In this document: piece after piece, positions 10,081 to 24,161 of the stretch
Position numbering within the stretch: position 1 is the stretch's first letter
Layout of the letters: every line of letters begins with the position of its first letter
Source: Mycobacteroides chelonae
Lineage (GTDB): Bacteria; Actinomycetota; Actinomycetes; Mycobacteriales; Mycobacteriaceae
Length of the DNA stretch: 64,000 nt
Direction: 5' to 3'
NCBI GenBank assembly: GCA_014204435.1
Contig: JACHLF010000005.1
Coordinates: 1 to 64,000, forward strand
Translations under genes and position numbers: made by a program
Notes under the pieces: generated by a model
Database searches by the model: none
Told to the model about the DNA's origin: nothing
What the model saw: only the letters and a program-made list of their open reading frames with translations

Positions 10081-10680
10081 CTACGGGAGTTGCCAGGCGA
10101 AACGCCCGGGCTCGAGCTCGATAGTGCCCGGCCCGGCCGAGCCGTTCGACGCGCCCGGCAACGTCTGGACAACCCGTAACAGCGGCCACGCCGACTTGAA
10201 TCCGGGATGCAATCGCATGCCCTCGATCCTTTCCTCGGGCACCCACCGCAGCTCGGTGCTCTCGTGATTGGCGGCCGTCGGCAACAATTCGGCCGCGTCG
10301 GCGATCACTGTGGTGTAGGTCCAATACGCCTGACCGTCAACGCGTTTGGTCACCACCGAGGAGCGGATGGTCATCGCACCGGGATCGATCCCGGCCTCCT
10401 CGGCCGCTTCTCGCACGGCCGCCTCCTCGACGGACTCATGACTGTCTCGCGCACCTCCCGGCAACGCCCAGGTACCACCCTGATGACTCCACCAGGCGCG
10501 GTGTTGCAGCAGTACGGCGGGCCGTCCGGTCTCAAGGGGCGCGCGCAGCAGCAACCCCGCTGCACCGAAGCGTCCCCAGAATCGCGCACCCGTGTCTGCG
10601 ACAACCCATCCGTCACCGTCGCCACGCACAGAGTCCACAGTAGAGCCACCAATCCCTAAATATGCTCTTAGACTTCCCAT
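10081..10680 (-). CDS. mutT3: MutT3-like NUDIX hydrolase
   Basis: A NUDIX protein matching Rv0413 (MutT3) by sequence and by position next to the glnX-glnH-pknG genes. The box is complete: GGARDSHESVEEAAVREAAEEAGI. The family removes oxidised or otherwise damaged nucleotides. The start is uncertain: ATG 10680 gives a 29-residue-shorter form than the longest frame, while GTG 10638 would lie just downstream of an AT-rich TATTTA element and align better with the start of the conserved VRGDGDGW. Divergent from glnX with as little as 26 bp between starts. Confidence 0.88.
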   Translation of the reverse strand: MGSLRAYLGIGGSTVDSVRGDGDGWVVADTGARFWGRFGAAGLLLRAPLETGRPAVLLQHRAWWSHQGGTWALPGGARDSHESVEEAAVREAAEEAGIDPGAMTIRSSVVTKRVDGQAYWTYTTVIADAAELLPTAANHESTELRWVPEERIEGMRLHPGFKSAWPLLRVVQTLPGASNGSAGPGTIELEPGRFAWQLP

Positions 10681-10706
10681 TAAAGCCGGGGAGAGGAAGG
10701 TAAGAG

Positions 10707-12031
10707 GTGACTGTCGGGACGCCGCGGCTAGCACACCCGTCGACCGAGCCCGTCGGCGCGACGACAACCGTTGTGCCTGCTCATCCGTGGTGGTGGTTCC
10801 TCAAGTCCACACCCGGCAAGATTCTGCTGGTCGGCATTGCCCTCGCCACCGCCGGCGTGCTGTCCGCGGTGGCCACCTCGGCGAGCGTGCAGAACCGGCA
10901 ACTCGCCCTGAACACAGTGCTCAACCACACCGAACCGTTGGCCTTCTCGGCCGGGCAGCTGTACAGCACGCTGTCGGTCGCCGACGCCGCCGCGACCACC
11001 GCCTTCATCGCAGGCGCCGAGCCGCAAGGGGTCCGGGAACGGTACGAACAGGCGATCACCGATGCCTCGACCGCGCTCGTGGCCGCTTCCAGCGGGCTGA
11101 CCGATAGACCGATGCAAGAGCTGCTGAGCAGGATCAACGCAGAGCTGTCGGTGTACACCGGATTGATCGAGACGGCACGCACCAACAACCGGGCAAGCAA
11201 TCCGGTCGGCGCCTCCTATCTGAGCGAGGCGTCCGCGTTGATGCAGCACGCGATCCTCCCGGATGCGCAGCTCCTCTATGAGGAAACGTCCAACCGCGTC
11301 GACCAGGAGACCAGCGCATCGACGCGGGTGCCTTTCCCGGTCATCCTCATCGTGCTGTGCACCATGATCGGCGGGGTCTTCGGCCATCGCTGGCTGTCCA
11401 AGCGGACGCGCCGCATGATCAACCCCGGCATGCTGGCCGGCGGATTGGCCCTACTTCTTATGGTGGTTTGGGTGGGTATCGCGCTGGCCGTCTCCGCCTC
11501 GTTGGGCACCGAGGCGCGCACTGGCGGCGCTCACTCGCTCAATACCATCACACAACTGGTCATCTCGGCCCAGCAGGCCCGTGCCGACGAGACACTGGCA
11601 CTCATCCGCCGCGGCGACGAGAGCGTGCGCAAGAAGTCGTACTACGACCGCATCGACGAAATGGAACGCAAGATCGGGGACTACCTGTCGAATCCGGACG
11701 CCATCGCCCGCACCGATCTCGAACGCGCCCATCAGCTGCTCACCAAGTGGCGCCAAGCCGATGATCGGATCAACGCGTACATCGGGGTGGGCAACTACCA
11801 GGCCGCGACACAGGTGGCCCTGGGCAGCAGCGAGTCGGATTCGACGCCGGCCTTCGACAGCCTCGACGCCTCGCTGCGCAACGGTGCGCAGGACAGTCGC
11901 CGCCAGCTCCGGTCGGGAGTGCTCAATGCCGAACGCGCGTTGACGTTGTCATCCGCGGGTGCCTTGATTCTCTCGGTGGGTGGCGCGATATGTGTGGGAG
12001 TCGGCCTGTGGCCGCGGCTAAGCGAGTACCG

Positions 12032-12035
<4 letters not shown>
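10707..12035 (+). CDS. glnX: Membrane sensor-transducer GlnX
   Basis: A 442-residue membrane protein homologous to Rv0412c. A helix at about residues 38-58 precedes a large periplasmic domain, further helices follow at about 210-230 and 250-270, and a second extracytoplasmic alpha-helical stretch ends in a last helix near the C-terminus. In M. tuberculosis GlnX links the periplasmic binding protein GlnH to cytosolic PknG, reporting aspartate/glutamate availability. The stop overlaps the glnH start, so the three genes are one translational unit. The GTG start is preceded by GGAAGG and AGAGG. Confidence 0.9.
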
Positions 12036-15273
<3,238 letters not shown>

Positions 15274-15283
15274 GCCAGGCGGT

Positions 15284-16393
15284 TCAGACGGCACCCACAG
15301 CCGCCCTGGCGATGGCCAACTCCTCGTTGGTCGGCACCACCAACACGGTCACCCGTGAGGCGTCGGTGGAGATGCAGCGAATCTCGCCGGACCGCACATG
15401 GTTTCGCTCGGCATCTATTTCGATGCCGAGCACTTCCAGCCCGGCCATGGCATCGGCCCGGAGCACCGCGTCGTTCTCCCCCGCCCCAGCGGTGAACGAG
15501 ATGACGTCGGCACCACCTAACGTGGCGACGTAGGCGCCGATGTACTTGCGTAACCGGTGCACATACACGTTGTAGGCAAGCTGCGCCGCGCCGTCACCGG
15601 CCTCGATCAGGCGGTGCACCTCACGAAAATCGTTGGCACCGCACAGTCCGAGCATCCCGGAGCGCCGGTTGAACACGGTGTCGATCTCGTCGATGCTCAT
15701 CCCGTGGCGTGCCAGGTGGAACACGATGCCCGCGTCGATGTCTCCGGTACGGGTGCCCATCACCAGACCCTCCAGCGGTGTGAGACCCATCGAGGTCTCC
15801 ACCGCCCGACCGCGCAGGATCGCCGACGCCGAAGCCCCGTTGCCCAGATGCAACACGATCTGGTTGATATCGGCGTACCCGCGCTCCAGGAATGCGGCGG
15901 CCTGCTGCGACACATACTGGTGCGAGGTTCCGTGGAATCCGTAGCGACGTATGCCATACCGCTCGGCCACGTCGCGATCGAGCGCATAGATGGCCGCCGC
16001 CGGCGGCAGGCTGTAGAAGAACGCGGTGTCGAACACCGCCACCTGCGGCACATCCGGCAACAGGCGTCGCGCCACCTCCATGCCCTGAGCCCCCGCCGGA
16101 TTGTGCAGGGGCGCCAGTGAGGACAGCTCCGCGATCTGGGCCACCACCTCGTCGTCGAGCACCGTCGGCTCGTGGAACTTCTGCCCGCCGTGCACCACAC
16201 GATGTCCGACGACCACGACGTCGGCGGTGTTGATGGAATCGAAGACCAGTCGCAGCGCCTCTTCGTGGTTGCGAACCGGCTCTTCACCGATACGCTCCAC
16301 CAGACCATGCGCGTCCACTTGACCCGAATTCGGTTCGATGAGTTGATATTTCACTGATGAGGAGCCGCAGTTGAGAACCAGTACAGCGCTCAT
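15284..16393 (-). CDS. ackA: Acetate kinase
   Basis: A 369-residue kinase of the acetokinase family that interconverts acetyl phosphate and acetate with ATP/ADP. The N-terminal [18 protein letters not shown] is the adenosine/phosphate signature, and [21 protein letters not shown] and [12 protein letters not shown] are further conserved blocks. The start overlaps the pta stop as ATGA, so the Pta-AckA pathway is co-translated. Confidence 0.97.
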   Translation of the reverse strand: MSAVLVLNCGSSSVKYQLIEPNSGQVDAHGLVERIGEEPVRNHEEALRLVFDSINTADVVVVGHRVVHGGQKFHEPTVLDDEVVAQIAELSSLAPLHNPAGAQGMEVARRLLPDVPQVAVFDTAFFYSLPPAAAIYALDRDVAERYGIRRYGFHGTSHQYVSQQAAAFLERGYADINQIVLHLGNGASASAILRGRAVETSMGLTPLEGLVMGTRTGDIDAGIVFHLARHGMSIDEIDTVFNRRSGMLGLCGANDFREVHRLIEAGDGAAQLAYNVYVHRLRKYIGAYVATLGGADVISFTAGAGENDAVLRADAMAGLEVLGIEIDAERNHVRSGEIRCISTDASRVTVLVVPTNEELAIARAAVGAV

Positions 16394-18477
16394 CGGGTCA
16401 GGTCCTGTGCCTGGATCGCGGTGATGGCCACGGTGTTGACGATGTCCTCCACCAGTGCCCCGCGCGAAAGGTCGTTGATGGGCTTGCGCAACCCCTGCAG
16501 CACAGGCCCGATGGCAATGGCACCGGCGCTGCGCTGCACCGCCTTGTAGGTGTTATTCCCGGTGTTGAGGTCGGGGAAGATCAGCACCGTCGCCCGGCCC
16601 GCGACGGGGGAATCAGGCATCTTGGTGGCGGCCACCGACGGTTCGACCGCGGCGTCGTACTGAATAGGGCCCTCCACCAGCAACTCTGGCTGCCGCGTGC
16701 GGACCAGTTCGGTGGCAATGCGCACCTTCTCGACCTCGGCGCCGCTCCCCGAGTTACCCGTCGAGTAGGACAGCATCGCGACGCGCGGATCGATGCCGAA
16801 CTGCGCGGCGGTCCGCGACGAGGAGATGGCGATATCGGCCAACTGCTCAGAAGTGGGGTCGGGCACGATGGCGCAGTCTCCGTATGCCAGCACGCGATCG
16901 GCGAGGCACATCAGGAAAATGCTGGACACTGTAGAGACACCGGACGTCGTCCTTATGATTTCGAACGCCGGCCGAATCGTGTGCGCGGTGGTGTGTGCCG
17001 CACCCGAAACCATGCCGTCGACCATGTCGTTGTACACCAGCATGGTGCCGAAATACGAGACGTTGCGCATGATCTCGCGCGCCCGGTCAGCCGTCATCCC
17101 CTTGTGCTTGCGCAGCTCGAAATACTGGCCCGCGAACTGTTCGGCGAGCTCACTCGTCTTGGGGCTGACAACGACCGCGTTCGAGATGTCGACACCGAGC
17201 TCGGCGGCACGGGAACGGATTTCAGTCTCTTCACCCAGGATGGTCAAGTCCGCGACCTGACGCTGGAGCAGCCGCCCGGCCGCCTTGAGAATCCTGTCGT
17301 CATCGCCTTCCGGCAGCACGATGCGCTTGCGATCGTCGCGCGCCCGGTCCAACAGCTGGTACTCGAACATCTGTGGCGTGGTCACCGAGGGAATCGGAAT
17401 AGCTAGCTGTGCAATGAGTTCTGCACCATCGACATACCTGTCCATCAGAGCCAGCGCGGTGTCGATCTTACGCGCCGAGGCAACGGTGACCCGGCCCCGC
17501 GCATGCGCCGCCGCACTCGCGGTCTCGAAGGTTCCCGAGTCGGTTGCGATGATGGGCAGCCGCAGGCCGATACCGTCCACCAGGTCGGCGATCCGCGGAT
17601 GCAGCTTGAGCCCGCCGTTGAGGATGATGGCAGACAGCGACGGAAATCCCTCCGCCACATGTGCGCTCGCCACCGCCAGCAGCACATCGGAGCGGTCGGC
17701 CGGGAATATCACTGCCTGGCCCTCCTGCAGCCGCTCCAGACAGTGCTCGGCCGTCATGCCCGCCACCATGAAGCTGGTGGCCTCGCGCGACAGCAGCGCC
17801 TCGTCGCCACTGACCACAGAGCCCTTGACCGCCTTCATCAGTTCTTCCACCGACGGCGAGACCAACAACGGCACCTCGGGCAGCACCCAAGCGGGCTTGT
17901 CGAAACGAGACAACGCCTGACGCACATCGTCCAAATGCTCAGGATTGCACCGGTTGGCGACGATGGCGGCGGTGTGCGCACGCTGCGCCTTGAGTTCACC
18001 GAGACAGAGCTCGGCAAGGGCCGCCACCTCTTCGGGTGTCCGATCGAATCCCTTGATGGTCAACAGGACCGGGGCACCAAGGTTCACCGCGATCCGGGCG
18101 TTGGTGCTCAACTCGCTGGGGCTGGCCACATCGGTGTAGTCGCTGCCGACGATCACCACGGCGTCGCAGCGCTCCGCCATCGCGTGGTACCTGTCCACGA
18201 TCTGAGCGATCGCCGCATCTGGATCCTGGTGCACGTCGTGGTACGAGACACCGAGACAGTCCTCGTATGCGATATCGGCGGTGCTTTGTTCCAGCAGCAG
18301 TTCTAGGATGTAGTCCACGCTCTCCCCGGACCGCGCGATGGGACGGAAGACACCCACTCGCGCCACCGACGCGGCCAGCCGATGCATCACACCCAGTGCG
18401 ACAGTGGACTTTCCGGTATCACCTTCGGGCGAGGCGATGTAGATACTGGATGCCTTCGATGCTCTGGCCTCGGTCAT
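16390..18477 (-). CDS. pta: Phosphate acetyltransferase
   Basis: 695 residues: a long-form Pta with an N-terminal P-loop ([17 protein letters not shown]) BioD-like domain, a central DRTGG-type regulatory domain, and a C-terminal PTA_PTB catalytic domain starting about residue 375 ([17 protein letters not shown]). It interconverts acetyl-CoA and acetyl phosphate. The stop overlaps ackA (ATGA), and its start overlaps the upstream mannosidase stop (ATGA), so translation of three genes is coupled. Confidence 0.97.
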   Translation of the reverse strand: MTEARASKASSIYIASPEGDTGKSTVALGVMHRLAASVARVGVFRPIARSGESVDYILELLLEQSTADIAYEDCLGVSYHDVHQDPDAAIAQIVDRYHAMAERCDAVVIVGSDYTDVASPSELSTNARIAVNLGAPVLLTIKGFDRTPEEVAALAELCLGELKAQRAHTAAIVANRCNPEHLDDVRQALSRFDKPAWVLPEVPLLVSPSVEELMKAVKGSVVSGDEALLSREATSFMVAGMTAEHCLERLQEGQAVIFPADRSDVLLAVASAHVAEGFPSLSAIILNGGLKLHPRIADLVDGIGLRLPIIATDSGTFETASAAAHARGRVTVASARKIDTALALMDRYVDGAELIAQLAIPIPSVTTPQMFEYQLLDRARDDRKRIVLPEGDDDRILKAAGRLLQRQVADLTILGEETEIRSRAAELGVDISNAVVVSPKTSELAEQFAGQYFELRKHKGMTADRAREIMRNVSYFGTMLVYNDMVDGMVSGAAHTTAHTIRPAFEIIRTTSGVSTVSSIFLMCLADRVLAYGDCAIVPDPTSEQLADIAISSSRTAAQFGIDPRVAMLSYSTGNSGSGAEVEKVRIATELVRTRQPELLVEGPIQYDAAVEPSVAATKMPDSPVAGRATVLIFPDLNTGNNTYKAVQRSAGAIAIGPVLQGLRKPINDLSRGALVEDIVNTVAITAIQAQDLTR

Positions 18478-21467
18478 GCGCGCCTTTCTACGCCGGGGAA
18501 TCGCAGCGTCAGGATCTTGAACGGACGCAGTGTCAGGTGAATCTCGTCGCCGTCGAAACTGACCGCGTCGGATGGGGCGATGGGACGCTCCAGCAGGTCG
18601 GTGACGATAGCCTGCTGGTGGTCGAAGTTCGTGATGAGTGCTGCGTCAGCCCGTCCGCCGCGTGACTCGTAGAGCCGCACGATGACATCGCCGGAACCGT
18701 CCAGCGCCAGCTTGACCGATTCCACCACCACGGCCGGGTTATCCAGGCTGACAAGAGGTTCAACGCTTGTCGCCGCACCATCGCGCACCCGCGCATCAAG
18801 GTTGCGTCGATACCCCTCCTCGACCGCGTCGCCGATCGCGGCAGCGGGCCGCACGGAGAATCTCAGCCGATGATGCCCCTGATCGCACTCGGGATCCGGG
18901 AAGAGCGGCGCCCGCAACAGGGACATCCGCACCACGGTGGTGGACCCGCGCCGGCTGATGTCGTGCCCGTACGTCGAATCGTTGGCGACGGCCACCCCGT
19001 ACCCGGATTCACCCACGTGGACCCAGCGGTGCGCGCAGATCTCGAACTTGGCCTCATCCCATGAGGTGTTGGCGTGCGTGGGCCGGTACACATGGCCGAA
19101 CTGGATTTCCGAGGCCGAGCGGTCGGCCTGCACATCGAAGGGAAACGCCAACTTGAGCAGCTTCTCGGACTCACGCCAGTCGATGTCGATCTCGATGTCC
19201 AGGGACGGCGATCCGTCCCGCAGCGTGATGCGTTGCACCAGGCGTGAATTGCCGAATGTCCGCTCGATGGCCAGCGCATCGTCCACGACGGCCACCGAGT
19301 CCGCCGAGCTGAGATCGGTCACGGTGTTGCGATAGAAGCCGTCGATATCCCAGGCATCCCACTGATTCGGCGTATCCCGGTGCAGTTGCAGCAGGTTGCC
19401 GGGAGCCGCCATCGCCTCGCGCCCGGTGGCGCCGTCGACGAGCGAGACCAGCAGCCCGTCGGAATCGAACGCGGCGGCAAGAACGCCGTTGTCCAACAGG
19501 AATCCCGCGCCGGATTTGGCGGGAGTGACCGGCTGCGGCAGCTCGAGCGCCGAGGCGCCCAGGGCCGGCACCCCTTCACGATCGTGCGGCGCGGCGTTGA
19601 AGACCAATCTCCGGTCGCCCTCGCCCGCCAAGGCACCGATCGCAGAGTCGATGATGGCCTCAAGTCTCTTCGCGATCGCCGCGTAGTTACGTTCGGCATC
19701 CCTGTGTACCCAGGCGATGGAGCTGCCGGGCAGAATGTCGTGGAACTGTTGCAGTAGAACCAGCTTCCAGATCTCGTCCAACTCGGAATACGGGTACTCG
19801 AACCCGGTGCGCACCGCGGCCGTCGCGGCCCACAGCTCGGCCTCGCGCAGCAGATGCTCGCTGCGACGGTTGCCCTGCTTGGTGTTCGCCTGCGAAGTGT
19901 AGGTGCCCCGGTGCAGCTCGAGATAGAGCTCACCGGACCAACGCGGAGGATTGACGTACTCGGTCCGGGCGGCCGTGAAGAACTCCGCCGGGGTGCCGAG
20001 CGTGACCGTCGGCGAGCCTTCCAGGGAGCGTTTCCTTGTTGCATAAGCCAGCATTTCGCGGGTGGGGCCACCGCCGCCGTCTCCGTAACCGAAGGGCACC
20101 AGCGACATGGTGCCCGCACCCGAGTCCCGATAGTTGCGCTGGGCGTGCGCAAGGTCGCCGCCGCCGAGATCGGAGTTGTAGGTGTCGACGGGCGGGAAGT
20201 GCGTGAACACCCCGGTGCCGTCGATACCCTCCCAGATGAAAGAGTGATGCGGCATCCGGTTGACGGAGTTCCACGAAATCTTCTGCGTCAGAAAGTATTC
20301 CGATCCCGAAGCGGCCACAATCTGTGGCATCGCTGCGGAGTAGCCGAACGAATCGGGCAGCCACACCTCGGGGGTGTCGATTCCGAACTCGTCGAGAAAG
20401 AACCGCTTACCCGCCACGAACTGGCGTGCCATCGCTTCCGAGCCCGGCATGTTGGTGTCGGCCTCGACCCACATGCCGCCGACCGGAATGAACTGCCCCG
20501 CAGCGACCTTCTCCTTGATACGAGCGAAGAGCGTGGGGTACTTATCCTTGATCCAGGCGTACTGCTGCGCCGACGAGCAGGCGAACCGGAAGTCGGGATA
20601 GCGGTCCATCAGGTCGACCATGTTGGAGAAGGTCCGCGCGCACTTGCGAACCGTCTCGCGCACGGGCCACAACCAGGCCGAATCGATGTGGGCATGACCG
20701 ACCGCGGTGATCCGATGCGCGCTGGCATATGCCGGACGCGCTAGGACGTCGGCGAGCTCGGCGCGCCCGGCGGCCGCGGTACCGGCCAGGTCGTCGGGAT
20801 CCACCGTATCCAGCATGCGTTCAAGCGCACGCAAGATCTCGTGACGGCGCGGCAGATCCTCGGGAAGGGTGTGCATCAGCCCGTCCAGGGTGGCGATGTC
20901 CTGCTGCAACCCCCACAAGTTCAGGTCGCGGAGCCCGAGATCGACTCCGCCCAGCCGATACAGTGCCTCCTCGCCGCTGGTGGCCTTGTCCCCCAAGGGC
21001 ATCGGCGACCAGAAATGCTTACCGATATCCGGATTGGCGGCGGCCTCGATGTAGAAGTCGACAGGTGCTTGCGGGTCGTCGATAGGCACGAAGGCGTTGC
21101 GCGGCGCGATGCCCTTCACCACGGTGCCGTCGGGCCGGTACACCAGGCCCTCGGCGTTGAAGCCCGGTCCACCGGTGAAGCCGAGCTCCACCCGCATTTC
21201 GGGTGCACCGTCGGAGCGCGTGCACCATTGCTGCGGAACGGCGCCCGTCACATGCAGCCACATCGTGGACCAGGGCGGCCCCCACGGGGTCCCCGGAGTG
21301 ATCTCGTCGAACTCCTGCCCAACCGCCTCCGCGAACGCTACCGGCTCTCCGGGCACGGCCCAGGCGGTCACCGTCAGCGGCGCCGTATCCACGTAGACGG
21401 CACAGTTCAGCCGCTTGTCGACGAAGCGCCGGATGCGGTCCTCAACGATTCGCCGGTCGTCATGCAT
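18474..21467 (-). CDS. GH38 alpha-mannosidase
   Basis: A 997-residue glycoside hydrolase family 38 enzyme. The zinc site opens with VGHAHIDSAWLWP (about residue 255), and the nucleophile Asp lies in VWLPDSFGYSAAMPQ. Further conserved segments are WVEADTNMPG and LLQQFHDILPGSSI. No signal peptide is seen, so it should be cytosolic, acting on mannose-containing glycans or their degradation products. Similar to Rv0648, which in M. tuberculosis is not in this neighbourhood. Here it sits between an F420 gene pair and pta, overlapping pta by ATGA. Confidence 0.92.
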   Translation of the reverse strand: MHDDRRIVEDRIRRFVDKRLNCAVYVDTAPLTVTAWAVPGEPVAFAEAVGQEFDEITPGTPWGPPWSTMWLHVTGAVPQQWCTRSDGAPEMRVELGFTGGPGFNAEGLVYRPDGTVVKGIAPRNAFVPIDDPQAPVDFYIEAAANPDIGKHFWSPMPLGDKATSGEEALYRLGGVDLGLRDLNLWGLQQDIATLDGLMHTLPEDLPRRHEILRALERMLDTVDPDDLAGTAAAGRAELADVLARPAYASAHRITAVGHAHIDSAWLWPVRETVRKCARTFSNMVDLMDRYPDFRFACSSAQQYAWIKDKYPTLFARIKEKVAAGQFIPVGGMWVEADTNMPGSEAMARQFVAGKRFFLDEFGIDTPEVWLPDSFGYSAAMPQIVAASGSEYFLTQKISWNSVNRMPHHSFIWEGIDGTGVFTHFPPVDTYNSDLGGGDLAHAQRNYRDSGAGTMSLVPFGYGDGGGGPTREMLAYATRKRSLEGSPTVTLGTPAEFFTAARTEYVNPPRWSGELYLELHRGTYTSQANTKQGNRRSEHLLREAELWAATAAVRTGFEYPYSELDEIWKLVLLQQFHDILPGSSIAWVHRDAERNYAAIAKRLEAIIDSAIGALAGEGDRRLVFNAAPHDREGVPALGASALELPQPVTPAKSGAGFLLDNGVLAAAFDSDGLLVSLVDGATGREAMAAPGNLLQLHRDTPNQWDAWDIDGFYRNTVTDLSSADSVAVVDDALAIERTFGNSRLVQRITLRDGSPSLDIEIDIDWRESEKLLKLAFPFDVQADRSASEIQFGHVYRPTHANTSWDEAKFEICAHRWVHVGESGYGVAVANDSTYGHDISRRGSTTVVRMSLLRAPLFPDPECDQGHHRLRFSVRPAAAIGDAVEEGYRRNLDARVRDGAATSVEPLVSLDNPAVVVESVKLALDGSGDVIVRLYESRGGRADAALITNFDHQQAIVTDLLERPIAPSDAVSFDGDEIHLTLRPFKILTLRFPGVERRA

Positions 21468-21497
21468 GACCTGACCCTATCGGCTCGCCAACTTCGC

Positions 21498-21845
21498 TCA
21501 GACACTCTCGCCAAGACGAACGGTGACCGTCACGCGGCCGCTGTCGTCCTTCGTGGCGATTCCGTATCCGGGCACGTCAACCCCGTTGAGCCGAAGCTGC
21601 AGCGGCCTGCCTTCCCCGAGAAAGTTGCGCCACCACTTCTTGGCTTCGGGGATGCCGACCCAGATCACGATGTCGTCGCCCGAACGCCAGTAGTTGACCG
21701 GCGTGCTGAAGATCTGCCCCGATCGCCGGCCCGTGTAGGTGACGATCGTGAAGTAGCGGCCCGCCAGACTGCGCAGGCCCGGTACGTTCAGCGCGATCAC
21801 CGGCACGGTGTTTACGGCGTCGACAATGCGTCGGAGCAGCCTCAT
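21498..21845 (-). CDS. Split-barrel (nitroreductase/F420-type) family protein
   Basis: 115 residues. The segment YFTIVTYTGRRSGQIFSTPV is the hallmark of the deazaflavin-dependent nitroreductase (DDN)-like split beta-barrel family, followed by VIWVGIPEAKKWWRNFLG and PLQLRLNGVDV. Such proteins bind F420 or related ligands, though this one is short and its substrate is unknown. It starts 8 bp after fgd1 stops; Fgd1 makes reduced F420, which fits a dependent reductase. It lacks a long N-terminus and ends with a TVRLGESV tail. Confidence 0.8.
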   Translation of the reverse strand: MRLLRRIVDAVNTVPVIALNVPGLRSLAGRYFTIVTYTGRRSGQIFSTPVNYWRSGDDIVIWVGIPEAKKWWRNFLGEGRPLQLRLNGVDVPGYGIATKDDSGRVTVTVRLGESV

Positions 21846-21852
21846 GCCCCGC

Positions 21853-22866
21853 TCATCCCAGCTTGCGTAGGCGCGGCTCGAGGTCGCTCTTGAACAACTC
21901 CAGGAATCGCTTCTGGTCGTGGCCAGGTGCGTGGAACACCAGGTGGTTCAGACCCCAGCCAACATAGTCGGCGACCTTCTCGACCGCCTCGTCCGGATCG
22001 GAGGCGACGATCCAGCGCTTGGCGACCTGCTCGATGGGCAGCTCGTCGGCGGCACGTTCCATCTCGATCGGGTCGTGGATGCTGTGCTTCTGCTCGGGGG
22101 TCAGCGACAACGGCGCCCAGAAGCGGGTGTTCTCCAGCGCCTTTTCCGGATCCGGGTCGTAGGAGATCTTGATCTCGATCATCCGGTCGATGTCGTCGAA
22201 GGATCTCGACGCCACCTCTGCTCCTTCGCGGACCGCCGGGATGAGCTTCTCCTTGTACAGCTCCTCCCCCTTGCCCGAGGTGCAGATGAATCCGTCGCCG
22301 GCCCGTCCGGCGTACTTGGCGACGACGGCGCCGCCCGCGGCGATGTAGACCGGGATACCGCCCTCGGGCACGTCGTAGATGGCCGCGCCCTGGGTGCGGT
22401 AGTAGTCGCCCTCGAAGTCGACGCGCTCACCGGTCCACAGCTCGCGCATGAGCCGGACTGACTCACGCAGCCGTGCGAAGCGCTCCTTGAACTCCGGCCA
22501 CTCGCCGATAAAGCCGGTGGCGATTTCGTTGAGCGCCTCGCCGGTGCCGACCCCCAGGAAGATACGGCCCGGGTACAGACACCCCATGGTGGCGAAGGCC
22601 TGCGCGGTGACGGCCGGGTTATAGCGGAAGGTCGGGGTCAGCACCGAGGTGCCGAGTTGCAGCCGCTGGGTGCGCTCACCGACAGCGGTCATCCAGGCCA
22701 GCGAGAACGGGGCATGGCCGCCGTTGTACCGCCACGGCTGGAAGTGATCGCTCACCGTCGCGCTGTCGAAACCGTGAAACTCGGTGGCGACCGCCAACTC
22801 CACGAGCTCACGCGGCGCGAACTGCTCCGCCGATGCCTTATATCCCAGCTTCAGTTCCCGTGCCAT
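21853..22866 (-). CDS. fgd1: F420-dependent glucose-6-phosphate dehydrogenase
   Basis: 337 residues, one more than the M. tuberculosis enzyme. It oxidises glucose-6-phosphate and reduces coenzyme F420. The active-site segment is VSDHFQPW (Asp40, His41, Trp45), and [10 protein letters not shown] carries the catalytic Glu. The luciferase-like TIM barrel is complete. First gene of the run fgd1, split-barrel protein, mannosidase, pta, ackA. It diverges from the metallo-beta-lactamase-fold gene at 22970. Confidence 0.97.
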   Translation of the reverse strand: MARELKLGYKASAEQFAPRELVELAVATEFHGFDSATVSDHFQPWRYNGGHAPFSLAWMTAVGERTQRLQLGTSVLTPTFRYNPAVTAQAFATMGCLYPGRIFLGVGTGEALNEIATGFIGEWPEFKERFARLRESVRLMRELWTGERVDFEGDYYRTQGAAIYDVPEGGIPVYIAAGGAVVAKYAGRAGDGFICTSGKGEELYKEKLIPAVREGAEVASRSFDDIDRMIEIKISYDPDPEKALENTRFWAPLSLTPEQKHSIHDPIEMERAADELPIEQVAKRWIVASDPDEAVEKVADYVGWGLNHLVFHAPGHDQKRFLELFKSDLEPRLRKLG

Positions 22867-22956
22867 CCGCGCGCTCCTCGCGTCGTAGGGTGCTTACCGC
22901 TCTTCGCGCAAGCGGGCTCATCGCAAGTTCTTCAACCACCCTAACCAAGGAGTCAT

Positions 22957-22962
22957 TACTCT
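22957..22962 (+). promoter_or_regulatory. Predicted -10 box of a leaderless transcript
   Basis: TACTCT lies exactly seven bases before the ATG at 22970, the usual distance from a mycobacterial -10 hexamer to the first transcribed base. AAGGAG at 22947-22952 is too far from the ATG (19 bases) to be its ribosome site. A leaderless mRNA beginning at or next to the ATG is therefore likely. Confidence 0.5.
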
Positions 22963-22969
22963 CTATTTC

Positions 22970-23701
22970 ATGGTCGAGGTCACCCAGGTCAGCGACGCCG
23001 TGCACGTGGTCAACGGGGAAGCAGCCAACTGGGCGATCGCCTCGGATGACTCGGGCATCACCCTCTTCGACTCCGGTTATCCGGGCGATCGCGACGACGT
23101 TCTGAAATCCATTGCCGTGCTGGGGCACAAACCCCAGGACGTGCGGGCCGTGGTACTCACCCACGGGCACATCGACCATATGGGGACCGCCATTTGGTGG
23201 GCCGCGGAGCACGGGGTTCCGGTCTACGCTCACGACGCCGAATTGGGCAACGTACGGCGTGACTACGTGGACCAGGCCGAGCCCTTCAAGGTGGTGCTGA
23301 ATCTGTGGCGACCCGGCTGGCTGCCGTGGGTCATCCACGCGATGCGCCTCGGCGCCGGGGTGCGTGACGGCATTCCCACGGCGGCCCCGATCGGGCCCGA
23401 ACTCGCGGAGCTGCCGGGCGCGCCCGTCCCCATCCCGACTCCCGGGCACAGCGGCGGCCACTGCTCGTACCTGGTGGCCGGACATGTGCTGGTGGTGGGC
23501 GATGCCATCATCACCGGGCATCCCATCGCGAAGCGCTCCGGGCCGCAGCTGCTCCCCACACCGTTCACCAAGGACATGGACCAAGCACGCCGCAGCGCTG
23601 AGGCCCTTGCCAATGTCGAGGCCGACGTGCTGGCCCCCGGCCATGGCCCGGCCTGGATCGGGTCACTGCGCGACGCGGTCCACCTCGCCCTGAGTGAATG
23701 A
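22970..23701 (+). CDS. Metallo-beta-lactamase-fold hydrolase
   Basis: 243 residues, homologous by position and sequence to Rv0406c. The zinc motif HxHxDH is in LTHGHIDHMG (about residue 62), a second ligand in IPTPGHSGGHCSY, and the bridging Asp in VVGDAIITG. The substrate is unknown; the family includes lactonases and glyoxalases. No signal peptide. Divergent from fgd1, with a probable leaderless promoter. Confidence 0.9.
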   Translation: MVEVTQVSDAVHVVNGEAANWAIASDDSGITLFDSGYPGDRDDVLKSIAVLGHKPQDVRAVVLTHGHIDHMGTAIWWAAEHGVPVYAHDAELGNVRRDYVDQAEPFKVVLNLWRPGWLPWVIHAMRLGAGVRDGIPTAAPIGPELAELPGAPVPIPTPGHSGGHCSYLVAGHVLVVGDAIITGHPIAKRSGPQLLPTPFTKDMDQARRSAEALANVEADVLAPGHGPAWIGSLRDAVHLALSE

Positions 23702-24161
23702 GTTGACGTTGATGGGGTCCCTCAAAACCACAGCCGGGCCACACTGACCTCACCACCGCTGCAGAAGTGGTGCCCAGCCCATCAGTGATAGCAATATTCC
23801 CGCCGCTCGGCACCCTCGGCATTGCACCCGATCGGCATGAAGATGTTGTGACGCAACGGAATTTGCGGTGCGCCCCCATACGGCGAGGCAGAGGCAGACC
23901 GCATTTCGCGCGAGATGCGGGGCCTTGACAACGCCACCCCACCAAGGAACACTCTGCATTCAAATGCAATTAGTATCTGAATACAGAGTGTTCTGACATG
24001 CGCCAGGAGCTGACTACGAGCCGCCACAGGGATCCATCCGCGCGAGGATGCCTTCCTCTGCCGACATCAGAACTGGCGCCAGCACTTCACGTCTCGCAGC
24101 ACGTCCAGCTCTGAGGCGCCGGCAAGGTCATCACCCCACATAGTCAGGAGTTTGAGTCACA
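23702..24161. other. 460-bp intergenic region
   Basis: The stretch contains a 15-of-16 inverted repeat at 23947-23993 and TTGACA at 23925-23930. Several short frames cross it on the minus strand, but none shows a recognisable domain or a ribosome site. It marks the left edge of an accessory patch with different codon use from its neighbours. Confidence 0.6.
23947..23993. promoter_or_regulatory. Long inverted repeat, candidate operator or hairpin
   Basis: GAACACTCTGCATTCA (23947-23962) pairs with TGAATACAGAGTGTTC (23978-23993) at 15 of 16 positions, with a 15-base AT-rich loop. It lies about 170 bp before the hydrolase gene at 24162. As DNA it would suit a dimeric repressor; as RNA it would be a stable stem without a U-tail. 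Confidence 0.75.

Noticed and set aside
23565..24027. Minus-strand frames of 69-134 residues before the hydrolase gene
   Set aside because: No domain, no ribosome site, Cys- and Arg-rich composition, and partly antisense to the metallo-beta-lactamase-fold gene.
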